The position numbers and the translations under genes are program-made. 64,000 nt of DNA from Mikania micrantha (Eukaryota; Streptophyta; Magnoliopsida; Asterales; Asteraceae), in assembly GCA_009363875.1 (NCBI GenBank), contig CM018691.1, forward strand, positions 2,852,001 to 2,916,000. The letters are read 5' to 3'. The notes beneath the pieces are model-generated. The model was not told the origin of the DNA, searched no databases, and saw only the letters and a program-made list of their open reading frames with translations. Positions 24,578-35,600 of this stretch are shown here, one piece after another (position 1 is the stretch's first letter; the number at the start of each line of letters is the position of its first letter).

Positions 24578-24847
24578 GACCATCCATAATGCATCCTCCG
24601 CTGGCCGGGCGGGGTTGCATGCTTTGGCGGCACCCAGCGGGCACACCGCCACAGCCCCCCGACGAGGTTAAATTTTGGAAGTCGGCGGCCCTGCTTCCAG
24701 TTGAAGCTCCTCTCACACCTCGCTTTCTCCTTTCTCACATTTTCAGCGGGGTGACCACTACAGGGTTTTAAGGTTTTTAGTGAAGTGATGACGTGACAGA
24801 AAATTTCGGTGGGTGAGATTTCAGTGGGGTGAGTACTAAGAATGGTC
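24578..24847. mobile_element. PIF/Harbinger-like MITE
   Basis: 270 bp with inverted ends GACCATCCATAATGC and, complemented, GACCATTCTTAGTAC, flanked by the trinucleotide TTA on both sides (24575-24577, 24848-24850), as in Tourist-type elements. The interior is GC-rich compared with the surroundings, which explains the spurious open frames on both strands. No protein is encoded. Confidence 0.65.
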
Positions 24848-25044
24848 TTACTAGTGACGTGCAAAAACATTCGAATATGAAACTAAATTTGAATTATATT
24901 TTGAATTTAAAATTTTCTGAAAATTTTGAATACAAATTTATATATTGATTTTAGAAATTTTTAGAAATTTCATATATCAGAACAATCTAAAATAGTACAC
25001 ACACACACGTGTGTATTTGTGTTTGTGTGTTTGTATATATATAT

Positions 25045-25431
25045 AGGAGAAAGATAAAATAAAAACCAATTCTTAATGAGAAAACCATGGAAACCATGTA
25101 AAAATCATGTAAAAAAACGTTTTTTTTTTAATTTTTTTTACAGGTTTGTAACATTATTTAGCACATTTTTATAAAAAAAATAAAAAAAACGCCAAGAAAA
25201 TATTTTTTAAAAAAATTTATAAACCCACGTAAAACATACTTAACACTGTGTCCAGATGTTACGTACGTTTTACGTGGGTTTATGGCGTTTTTTTTATTTT
25301 TTTTATAAAAATGTACCAAATAATGTTACAAACCTGTAAAAAAATTAAAAAAAAACGTTTTTTTACATGATTTTTACATGTTTTTCATGGTTTTCTCGTT
25401 AAGAATAGGTTTTCAAAATAACCCTACCCTA
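25045..25431. repeat. Long foldback MITE
   Basis: The left arm from about 25045 and the complement of the right arm ending near 25431 share long stretches (AATTCTTAATGAGAAAACCATG against TATTCTTAACGAGAAAACCATG, then CATGTAAAAATCATGTAAAA, and ATAAACCCACGTAAAAC near the loop). Each arm is roughly 160-190 bases, with one 26-base bulge in the left arm. The loop is about 25-30 bases near 25245. It is flanked by TATATATA. Transcribed through, it would form an extended hairpin. Confidence 0.7.
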
Positions 25432-26570
25432 TATATATTAGTTATTGTTATTATTTTAAAATAACAAAATCACAATTTTAAATTTATATACTTATAAATA
25501 TTTATTTAATTGATATTGATTTATTTAATCACTGTTCTCAATTAAAAATGTTGTATTTATTGTGATATACGAATTAACTATTAAAAAATTCCAGTTGCCG
25601 AATTTTAACACCTCTTTTTATGACTTATTATTATTTAAAGTTATGTGATCAAATAATTAAAAAATATGAGAAAACGGTTCTTATGATAGTCTCTATAGTT
25701 AAAAACTATTCATTAATTTGTTTGAGCAAAGATCTTGCTAAGAATCAAGATGACTGGACCATGGCTTTGAATTTGGCTTTAATGGTCAAACGGTTATCGA
25801 GCATTTGAACAAATCCAATTAAGATTTCGTTCGAATCAATATATTAAGAAACGCTATAATTATAATTTAACACTTCTAACCAACTACGTGCCATATTAAA
25901 AAAATGATGAACACTACTATTAGGCACCACTTACCGATCGGTCTCTCGGTCAACATGAGGGAACCACGTGCCATATAAAGGATGCCATACAGTACGTATA
26001 GACCTATATGACTAATATTTCCTCCCTAAAATTCCCTCGTAGTCTTATCTCACCATATACGATGGTACAAGTCTGTACAGTCGGTATACGATCGTAGTAG
26101 GTGTGTTATACAGCTCGTACAGACGTATGGTAATCGTATAGAATGTGAGAATAACACCCTTTCATTCTCTTGATTTAAAGATTGGTGTGATTTTGATTTT
26201 GTTTTCTTTTAAATGTTTTTGGATGATGTCATTATCAATAACTTGTTATTAAAATTTATTACATTTCAAATAAAAATTAGAATACAAGTAATAAGAAGAT
26301 ATTAAAATACTTGAGATTTTCGTTTATTTTATAAGCAAAAACAAATAAATAGGCAAGTTTGACATTATTGCATTCACCCACACTACCATTTATGCCACTC
26401 AAAGGACACCCCCTCCATCTGCATTCATTCATCATCATCTCCTACAAATTTCATCCAAAATCAAAACCCCATTTCACAAATTCATTCAATTGTTTGATGC
26501 AATCAAACCCACAAACCCTAACAATTCACTGGAAACACACGAATCCAATTCTGCTAAATAATCAAAAACC
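25432..26570. other. Gene-free DNA with TACG-palindrome cluster, then 5' region
   Basis: 25440-25890 is AT-rich with no gene. 25970-26150 has repeated TATACG/CGTATA motifs (ACAGTACGTATAGACC, GGTATACGATCG, CAGCTCGTACAGACG) and then GAGAATAACACCCTTTC, resembling the MULE end at 16.2 kb, so it is probably a non-autonomous MULE remnant. 26340-26570 is probably promoter and 5' leader of the following peptide gene. Confidence 0.4.
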
Positions 26571-28266
26571 ATGTTCGTTAATGGGGTTCTCTGCTCCATC
26601 TTCATCCTCCTCGCCGGAGTTCAGTTTTCCGATGTAAGTCTCTCTATCTCTCCGATCACACTGCACTGATATTTACTGATGATCATGGGTCAAATAATTT
26701 ACCAACCCGACCCGAGAACGGAACCAGATAAATGAGATACGAGGACCGTGAACACGACCGGCCATTTTATGTATTTCAGGTTGGTGTTGGGCCGGGTCAT
26801 CGGTGTTCTCAATCCGGCCCATGAGATACTCGCCCGTAGGTGTTGGAATTTCCAAGTCATACAAGAAATTTTTAATTAATTAATATTATTTTTTTATTAT
26901 TTATTGAACGTTTGGAGACGTTTTTTTTGGGCAAATAAAGAACCGTTCTTCGTTATCGTTTTAAATCACCACAGTGGCGAAGCTTGACGGGGGCGAAATA
27001 AAAAAAAAATTTCCCGGGGGGGCGAAGTAAAGATTTTTAAAAAATTTTACACTACGCATCGAGAAATATACACTACTACGCAAAAAAACAGGGGGGCAAC
27101 CGGTCCCTTGTATCCTTCGCCCATGAATCACCATCTTCAATTGGTGTTGAGTGCACAAATCTTGCGGAGACCTGTGTTTTTGGTAACCAGTCGCCCGGGC
27201 CTGGTCACTGCGACCCTCTTTTTGATTGTGAGGAGGCACCCCTTCTCCCGAAGTTACGGGGCTATTTTGCCGAGTTCCTTAGAGAGAGTTGTCTCGCGCC
27301 CCTAGGTATTCAACGGTATTGCTTAATTCGCTTTCATGGCAGTGTGTTTATACACACGACATAGTGTTTTGTTCAATTTCTTCAATTGCATGTTTGATTT
27401 TTGATGATGTTTGAGAGTGATTTCCAATAGTAGGGATGTAGGGTTATCATGGATCAAGGATCGTACCAACCCAGGACAAAACCGTATAATGTGAAAAACA
27501 TAATCGAATGCATGACTGATTTTATGTGTTTTTGTGGTCTCGGGCTTGGTCCGGCCGGTTTATAAGTGTTCTTGGTATGTCCCCTGGGACACTTATCATC
27601 TCCTGGGGCCAAACAAACAATGCCAATAAACCGACCAGACTAACCCAAAACTTGATCCTTGGTTTTCATCTTTAACTTGTTGCGGTCTATGTCAGACCAG
27701 TCGTTGGCCCATCATCACCTAAGCGAGCATCTCATGGGGCCCAACTATGAATAGGCATGAGATCAACCCAAAACCCACGTAATAGCTTAAGGTCCTTGTT
27801 TTTTCAATCTATTCGGTTTTGATCTGAGTCGGTTCAACGGACCGACCCAGTACCAAAACCAAATAACTCATTAACCATGGACCAAAGAGATGACCAATCT
27901 TTTACTTCGCTTCAATTATACGAATGTGTTTAATTTTGGTTAACGGTGTTTGTTTGTTCTAATTTGAAGGCGAATGAATTGGGTTCCGTGCCGGAGAATG
28001 GCACGACGCCGGCGACGATGATGGTGCCGTTGATTTCGCCGGAGAAAGGAAACATGATGGTGTTGAATGAAAGTCGCCGGAAACTTGGTGGTTTCAAGAT
28101 TTGTGCACTGTGCACTTGCTGCTCCGGCGCCGGCGCCGGCGGTGGTAGAGGATATTGTTTACCTTCTCCTTGTTGCTATGCAATCAATTGCAATATTCCT
28201 AATCGCCCCTTTGGCTTTTGCTCTTTCACTCCTAAGACTTGTAATTGCTTTGGATGTCATCTTTAA
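26571..28266 (+). CDS. Secreted cysteine-rich peptide precursor
   Basis: Two exons, 26571-26633 and 27970-28266, join in phase 0 (GAT/gtaagt ... ttgaag/GCG) to give 119 residues. Residues 1-19 are a clear signal peptide (hydrophobic core LCSIFILLAGV). A polar, proline- and glutamate-containing middle (22-56) precedes RRKL at 57-60. The C-terminal domain (66-119) has 12 cysteines, including CALCTCC, PSPCCYAINC, FGFC and CNCFGCHL. An even number of cysteines and a secretory signal suggest a disulfide-stabilised extracellular peptide. I recall similar uncharacterised plant proteins (possibly Pfam DUF7866) with the same CCYAINCNIPNRPFGFC core. No function is known to me. The 1.3 kb intron contains a plastid rDNA insert. 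Exon 1 was chosen because it supplies an in-frame signal peptide and a strong donor site. Confidence 0.85.
27164..27311 (-). pseudogene. Plastid 23S rRNA gene fragment (nuclear insert)
   Basis: On the minus strand the sequence reads ACCTAGGGGCGCGAGACAAC, AAGGAACTCGGCAAAATAGC, CCCGTAACTTCGGGAGAAGG, GACCAGGCCCGGGCGACTGG and CAAAAACACAGGTCTCCGC in order, matching plastid (rather than mitochondrial) 23S rRNA around E. coli positions 1650-1790. A short stretch (AATCAAAAAGAG) differs from the usual plastid sequence. It lies inside the intron of the cysteine-rich peptide gene and is far too short to be functional. Confidence 0.8.
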
Positions 28267-31093
28267 CCCTAAAATCTTGTTATTTTTAGTTTGATTTTGG
28301 GGGTTTTCTCATTCGCTTGATAAATGTGACATTTATATTATTATTAGGATATTATTTATTATGATTATAATTTAAATCTAGTTTGTATTTATCTTTTGAA
28401 TGAGTGTCTTATCTTTTTTATAATTGAATTGTTTTGAAATAGATTATGCAAATTAATTTATTTCATAACATGCAAGAATGTCATTTTGATGTGACATAAG
28501 GTGATAGTTTGTGTTATCTCTGCTAATTGTTAATCTATAAACGCTTAGGTTATTCTTACATGTTACTTTTTTTTTTTAACTTCTTACCAATCATCATGTA
28601 CATGTCAATATACAGTTATACATATCTCGGATAAACTATATGTCTTGTATGGGGTATACACAAGGTCAATTACTAGCACTGAAGTTCTAACAATTAATGA
28701 TTTATCTGCAATATATCTCATATGAAGTTATATAAGACATATAAAGGGTGTGCATTTTTGTGATTTAATGTGAGTATATACTCAAGTTTAAAAGTCACTT
28801 TGATGATAGGATAATCTAGTTTAAAAGTCATTGTTCATGCTAATACTTTGAAGGGGTCATGAAGTTGTAACAATCGTACCTAATAAATAATAAAAGCTAC
28901 TTGTAACAATAATATTGACATGAATAAATATTAAAAACATATCTTGTGAATGATCAATATAATATTAAAACACTATGTTGTTTTAGGTTGAGATAAACAC
29001 TAGTAGTGTGTTTCTTTTTCAAATTGTTTTGATCAAACATGAGGGTATGCTTTTACTAACATTAATGAATAAATAGGTACAAGAGATGGTGGGTTGCATA
29101 GTTTTTTTATTTTTGTTTTTTTTTTTGTTATTATTTTTTTTTTGTGTTTTCATTGTTAAAAATATTAGGTAATGCATGTGGGCTGCCTCTAATTAAGCTT
29201 CTTTCTATTATTATTGTATGTATATTGAATAGGTTAGGTGAGAGTTGTTAGTAAGTTGTTATGGTAGCCATTGTTTTAGTGTACTTGTCTAATGGAAACT
29301 TGGGGTTCTAGATTAGTAAATATAATTTAAACAAAATAACATGTTTATGAGTGTTTAGAGATGAAGATACTTTACATTTCCATATATTTGGAGTATTTAT
29401 TTTATTTTTGTTAATAATTTAAAACAATAAAACCAAAACTTGGTGTTAAATTTATGTATATGTATTTAGTTTTTTACTATGTAACACTCTAAAAATTATT
29501 GCTTAATTTTTTTCTTGTAACATTCCAACTATCAATAACATAAAATCTTACAAACTTATAACATTATCTATATAAAAAGATTGGCATTACCTACCAAAAT
29601 CAATATCTAATCCATTTCTTTGTTTATTGCTAGTGGTTAGTAATGCATATATCTATACCCCTCAACAACATTTATATGTGCTTTAAATTTGAAGTTGGGC
29701 AGGACCATGAGCAATTAAACCCACCTACCATATGCAACAATTATTGTGTAGACTCATTTATTTTTGGTCAATTTATGTGATCTTTATATCAAATTACATT
29801 CTCTAGCATGTTTTTATATATTAATCTTATTATGCAAAACATGGTTTTATTAAAGAAGCGTATGTTACTTACATATTGGTATGTATTGAACTTGATATGT
29901 AACTATAAGCATTATCTTTTAACATGTTAAATATTATCTTTTTATACAAATTTATTGTTAGGTTAAAAGATAAAAAAAATTAATATATAAACCCTTTGGA
30001 TAATTATGACATGTATTAATGGCCAAATTAAATTTCATTTAAGACCAAAAATAGGGGTATTTTAATTGGGTGCCATAAAACTGATCAGTATGCATTGTCA
30101 TTGATGTTGACATTGATCACAACCCATGTGATTTTTTATCGAGACAATTTCACATATATTTGGTAGGCATTCATAATTCTAGTACTCGGTAAACTTATCC
30201 TTATTTTAATAAAAAGTATATGTGCTTTATATTAAATAGTAATTTTTTTAAAAATTAAATTAACTAGTAATGATTTTAAATAACTAAATTATATAATTAA
30301 ATACCAAATATATGGACTAAATATATCATAAGAAAATTTTAATTATATAACATCTAAAAATATAATTTTACAATTCTTGAATCTTCATTACTTGTTTTTA
30401 TAATTTTTAAATATTCATTATTTCTTATTTTATTAACAAATGATGATGTCAAACATATAAATCTTTAAAACAAGTTGTTTACAACGTGTTAGATGAGTTA
30501 ATCTAGTGTTGTTAATATCAAATGAAGTGTATAAAACTTGGTTTTAAATGTTAAAATGTATGTTTTAAATGCTTATTGTATATAATGTGTTGTGACTGCA
30601 ATAAAATCAGGTTTCATGAGTTCTAAAAGATTTAAAAATCTGTATATTGATTTTTAGATTGTATATCGCTGCATTTTGTATATACTTTTATTTTGTGATA
30701 ATTATTTATTAAATGTAACAAAATGCATATTATGGTGCAAGTTGGCTATCAGCATAAATAATATAAATAATTAGATAAAGACATGCTAATATTCGATGTG
30801 TCAAACTTCCAACCGCTATTATGTATCATTATTTCAATATTTTTCAAAAATGATTGGAAAAATTAAGAAAAATAAACATAAAGATGGGCCAAAAGTCGCA
30901 TGAAAAAAAACTTAAAATTGGGCCTTGTTTATTGGAGACAAAAGAAAATTATGGAAAAGGAATGTCATTCTAACATTCTTGGTTGGAAAATAAGGTGCAC
31001 AAACCAGATTTTAGGCCTAACCGGTTCAATTTCGGTACAACACGTGTCAAACTAGTACGGGTCAAAGTGGTTTGCTTTAAGTCATCACAGCTG
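28267..31093. other. Gene-free AT-rich DNA
   Basis: After the presumed 3' end of the peptide gene, about 2.8 kb of strongly AT-rich sequence has no supportable open frame, RNA gene or clear transposon end. Confidence 0.55.
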
Positions 31094-31329
31094 TAGAGGT
31101 GGGCAAACCGGTTTTTTTGGAACCGGTTCCGGTTCCAATCGGTTTCGGATATGGTCAACAAAGTCACTAACGGTGTCGGTTAGGGATGGATTTGCCGTTT
31201 TCGATTTGGGATTTGGCCGAGTAAAGGTGGAAACGATTCTGGTTCATTTATCCTTGAAAAACCGGAACCGCCTATACCCACCGGTTCGTGTGAAACCGGT
31301 TCCGAAATCGTTTTTTTTCCCATCTCATT
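31094..31329. mobile_element. Degenerate hAT MITE, ACCGGTTCC type
   Basis: The left end TAGAGGTGGGCAAACCGG and interior GGAACCGGTTCCGGTTCC match the better-preserved element at 43349-43589, including GTCAACAAAGTCA in the same position. The right end is decayed (CCCATCTCA), so the border is approximate. Confidence 0.6.
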
Positions 31330-32698
31330 CACAACTCAAAATCAATTATGGCCCAACTGGTTGAGTTTGTACTTATTTTGTAAAAGGAAACATCTGAATC
31401 AACAGTACGGTTGCAAATCGAGCTGAGCCTAGCTCAAGCTTGAGAAATTTTAAGTTGAGCCAAGCTGATCCGAGATTTTTTCAGAGCCAAAAATTTGAGT
31501 TAGGGCTCGTGCTTGTAAAATATCCCAAGCCACGATTGACTTGTTTTCTTTCTTTTACACATATGTATAACATGCAAGTCCAGGGAGGTTCTTTATTGGG
31601 GCCCGGGGGGCCCCAGTCCCCCCTGTTTTTCCGGTCAGAAGGGTCGATTCAGTAGTATTTTGTCAGAAAATCATTCGATCCCCTACGTTTTCTTCCTAAA
31701 AAACCTTCGGCCTCATCCGTTTTCTTCCTAAAAATCCTTCGGCCCCCTCCGTTTTCTTCCTAAAAATTCTTCGGCCCCCTCCGAGCTTTTTTTCAAGCTC
31801 CGTCTAAGTGCAAGTCTATATAGACACACACTTAATAGATTACACACTTAATATATTACATACATATGTATGTGTGGGCATATAGTTAAAATAAAGGTCA
31901 AGCCGAGCCGCTCGGGCTCAACTTTTTTCAACCGAGCCGCTAGCTTTTTGAACGATTTTAATCGATAGGAACCAGATAAACCATGTTCAAATCCATGTAT
32001 AACTAGTTTTTTTTTAAACCAGTTTGAGATTAAGACCGTTTTTTTAACTTTGTCACAGCCTCACAGGTAAAGATTGTCAAAAACAGGCTTAATTGTTTCG
32101 TGTACAAACATGAAACAACTCTACAAGTGGGCTTTAATCCAATAAAATTGCACTAAAAAGAAAAGATCATTGGGCTTAAAATAAATTACACACGGCCCAC
32201 AAAAAACAAAAATTTCTAGACCTCATCGGTTTGGTTTGAATTAGTTGGACCACCGACCACCCGCATTTAGCCATTTAGCATACCATCTTTTACTCGACGG
32301 TTAAAGGGGTAAAACCGGTGGTGTTAACCGTGTCAAACCGAATTCGGATAGCTGGTTCTTGAAAATTTTTTTGTTTTTCTTTCTTTTTTTTTTGGAAATG
32401 CTAATTTTATGATCACTTATGAATCTTTGAGCTGTCATCGTGACACCAGCAGTACCACCCAACCGTATCCACCACCAAATCATTAGTTTCGGAGGAAACT
32501 CAATATTCTTGTGTGATTCAAACCAAAGACCATTTGGTTCTGGAAAACTTTTTGGTTAGTCAGGTTCGACGGCTCGACTCGCCGTAAGCTAAGCGTGATC
32601 ATAGATCATATAAGGGTAGTCTGGTAATTTCATAAAAGTTTATTTCATAAAAGTTGTGACACATTTGGGTCAAAATCAGAACAAACAAACCAATTACA
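31330..32698. other. Gene-free DNA upstream of the HAD hydrolase
   Basis: 31410-31930 is a GAGCTC-rich repeat (AGCTGAGCCTAGCTCAAGC ... GCCGAGCCGCTCGGGCTC) interrupted by a GC-rich block with a tandem repeat. The remainder up to the hydrolase start has no gene; the promoter and leader are presumably in the last few hundred bases. Confidence 0.4.
31686..31781 (+). repeat. Three tandem copies of a 32-bp unit
   Basis: Units start at 31686, 31718 and 31750, each beginning CGTTTTCTTCCTAAAAA and ending CTTCGGCC...TC. Units 2 and 3 differ at one base; unit 1 is more diverged. The block sits just after a GGGGCCCGGGGGGCCCC palindrome (about 31599-31615). Confidence 0.85.
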
Positions 32699-35600
32699 AT
32701 GGCTGCTTTAATTCCACCATTGAAACCCTATCAAGTAATCAGCATTAGCCTGCCTTTCATCTGCAGATCATCTTCCCCAAAATCACCTGCAATAAAAATG
32801 GCTCTCAACGCTTCGGCTTCTGCTTCATCCATCGCCGAAAGAAAACTTCCTGTTTTGCTTTTCGATATTATGGACACAATTGTTCGCGATCCTTTTTACC
32901 ATGATATTCCTGCGTTTTTCGGGTAAATTTTTAAGTTTTAATTAATCACGATTGAATTTATCATCAATATCGATTTCATTTGATCGACTCTGTTTACTGT
33001 CACGATTACATGATTTGATCATTTGGATTTTGCTCTTACTCTGGTAATTTGAAGTAAGATATTATAGTTTTTGATTTTATGAATGATAGGGTTCTTGTTA
33101 CAAAATTGACGACTCGTTTATCTGTTAGTGAATAGTATATTACTTCTTGATGTGATTATTAAGTTTATTTTAGATTAAAGTAAGATTACATCAGAATATC
33201 TGATGAAATTAAAATTGATCGTGTATGGTTGATTTTGTTGGCCAGTGAACTAATTGGGGATCAGGTAATGTAGTTTTTGAAATATTATCAAGTTAGATAC
33301 TTTTGCAGTTACTATAAAAGGAAAAACCCATTGAATGGATGCTATAGTTTTAATGTTAAGAGTTACTTAAGGTTAAAAATCAATTTTTCAAAAAAAAAAA
33401 AAAAAAGGTTTTGAGTTTAGAAGCAATGTTTGGTTACAAAATACAATGTAATTTGTTTTTTTTAGATTAATTTTTGTCACATTTTTATAAAGTTAATATG
33501 TTTAACTCAGAATGTCAATGAAGGAACTGTTAGAATGCAAGCATCCTACAGCTTGGATAGATTTTGAAAAAGGTCACATTGATGAGGTATAGCTTGACAT
33601 TATTCATATTATTATTTTGGCTGTTTTAAAGTAAACCCTTTAACAGGTACGGTATAGTTGTTTAAAATATCTAAAAGCTTTTATTTTGGTTTGGGGATTA
33701 TAAATGCCATTTTGAAATATGGTTCATTTGGCTTACATTGTAAAAGAATATGACAATATGTATATATATATATATATTTTTCAGATGGAACTAGCAAGGA
33801 TATTTTTCAAAGATGGAAGACATTTTGACTTGGAAGGTACTTAAAATATTTACAAATCAAGAGAGGATCAATTTAAATCGTTATGATTCTTCTGAAAGCA
33901 ATTCCCTTTCCCATGCAACTGAATTTTTGATCACGGATTTTATGCCAAATGATGAACCATGGATGTCAATCCTGGTGTTTAATGGACACGGTGACCTGCC
34001 TGCAACACCCATGTCACAAGGGTAAGACACACAAGACAGTCATGCAATCAAATCATTGAGTTCTCGTAGCCGGGTGGCAGGGGGACATCCATGCTCAAGC
34101 ATTACACTTAACTCCTTGCTTTTCTCTTGCTCTCCTCTCCCTGATCATTGTTGACTGGCCACCACCAAGGTTCAAACTTGGGTCTCCTTTGCAGAGCCCA
34201 AATTGCCTACAACTTGGGCTATCCTGAGTGGCTATGGATGTCAACTATGTAGCTGTAATTGGTAAATGTGGCAAAATGTGTGGTCCAGGCTGATTGGTAA
34301 ATGTGGTGCAATGGGTCTGTTTGGCCTGATGGCCTGAATTTTTATATTTTTTCGTAATGGCTGGTGTGCCAAATAGATTGCAAATGTTAATTTAATAGAA
34401 GATTTTGGAATGAAAGGGACTAATGAGATTCCTTCTTCACTGATTCGCATTACATGGCCAGGGTGTTTTTTCTCCAGTTCTATTATAGAATGGGATGAAA
34501 GTTTACATTTGACTCTGTTCCAATCTTTATTAACATTAGTCTTTCTAAAGAAATCAAAACATTAACTAAATAACATTTTTATTCCCTAAAAATAACTAGA
34601 AACATCTTTATTATAATATGCATAGTGCCTTAATGAGCTTTTTTATGTTGAATTTTTAATATTTGAACATATTATTTCAATAACCTCTATTGAATAAGTA
34701 TAAAGTAGAGATTAAGTGATACGTCGTTACAGCACAAAAATTCATGTTATAAATAACTCCCCGTTCCTGTGGATGAACCAAACATGATAATGGAATGGAA
34801 TAATTCCAGCTAACCAGATTCCTTGGCCTTGTGTTATGTTCCTGTTGAATTTTATTTATCAGTTATTTAAATATTATTAGGTTTCCTTACCCTGTAATTT
34901 TTTTTAATAATGACACTTCATCCCTCTTCAGGCCTCAAAAGTTGTATTTATCAAGGATACTCGTATATAGAAGGTGTCGAAGAACTTCTTAGTACACTGA
35001 AAGATAACGGCTATGAGATGCATGCTTTTACAAATTACCCAATATGGTATGGCTGAACTGCAAGGTTTGTCACATGCTTATTTGTAAAAATATATAAACC
35101 TTTTTTTTTTTTTATTTCATTAAAAAGAAAATTTGGTCTAGTGATTGTAAGTTGTTAATGACTCAAGTTGATGAGTTTCATTGAGCTGTCATGAGGATTT
35201 GTTTTACTCTTTTGTTTTGTAGGTATAGAATGATTGAGGACAAATTGAAGCTTTCCTCTTACTTATCTTGGACATTTTGTTCATGCATAATTGGTAAATA
35301 TAAAACATGGTTCACCTGAAATTATTTGTTTTTTTAGATAATCGTTGTCTATGATCACTGGGTGGGTTGAGTAATGGGATGAAATTGGTTCGGGTAATAA
35401 TTTTGGTGCATCTCAATTTTTGTTTGACCCGCCCTGACACACACAGTCATTATCGAAAATTCTTCACAACTATTAGTCAGTCAAGTATGGTTAGAAGTAA
35501 TAATTAGGGAGGTTTTATACTTTTATGGATTTGAAGTACCTTTTGGTAAATTTCAACCATTGGCATGTTTCCTTTTTTAACTAATATTATTATATTTTAC

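Noticed and set aside
24517..24870. 117-residue minus-strand open frame
   Set aside because: It lies across a Harbinger-like MITE; the frame is a by-product of the GC-rich interior.
26673..27239. Minus-strand frames in the peptide gene intron
   Set aside because: They are intron and plastid rDNA insert sequence, without protein similarity.
33813..34025. 70-residue open frame after HAD exon 3
   Set aside because: It starts inside exon 3 in another frame and reads into intron 3.
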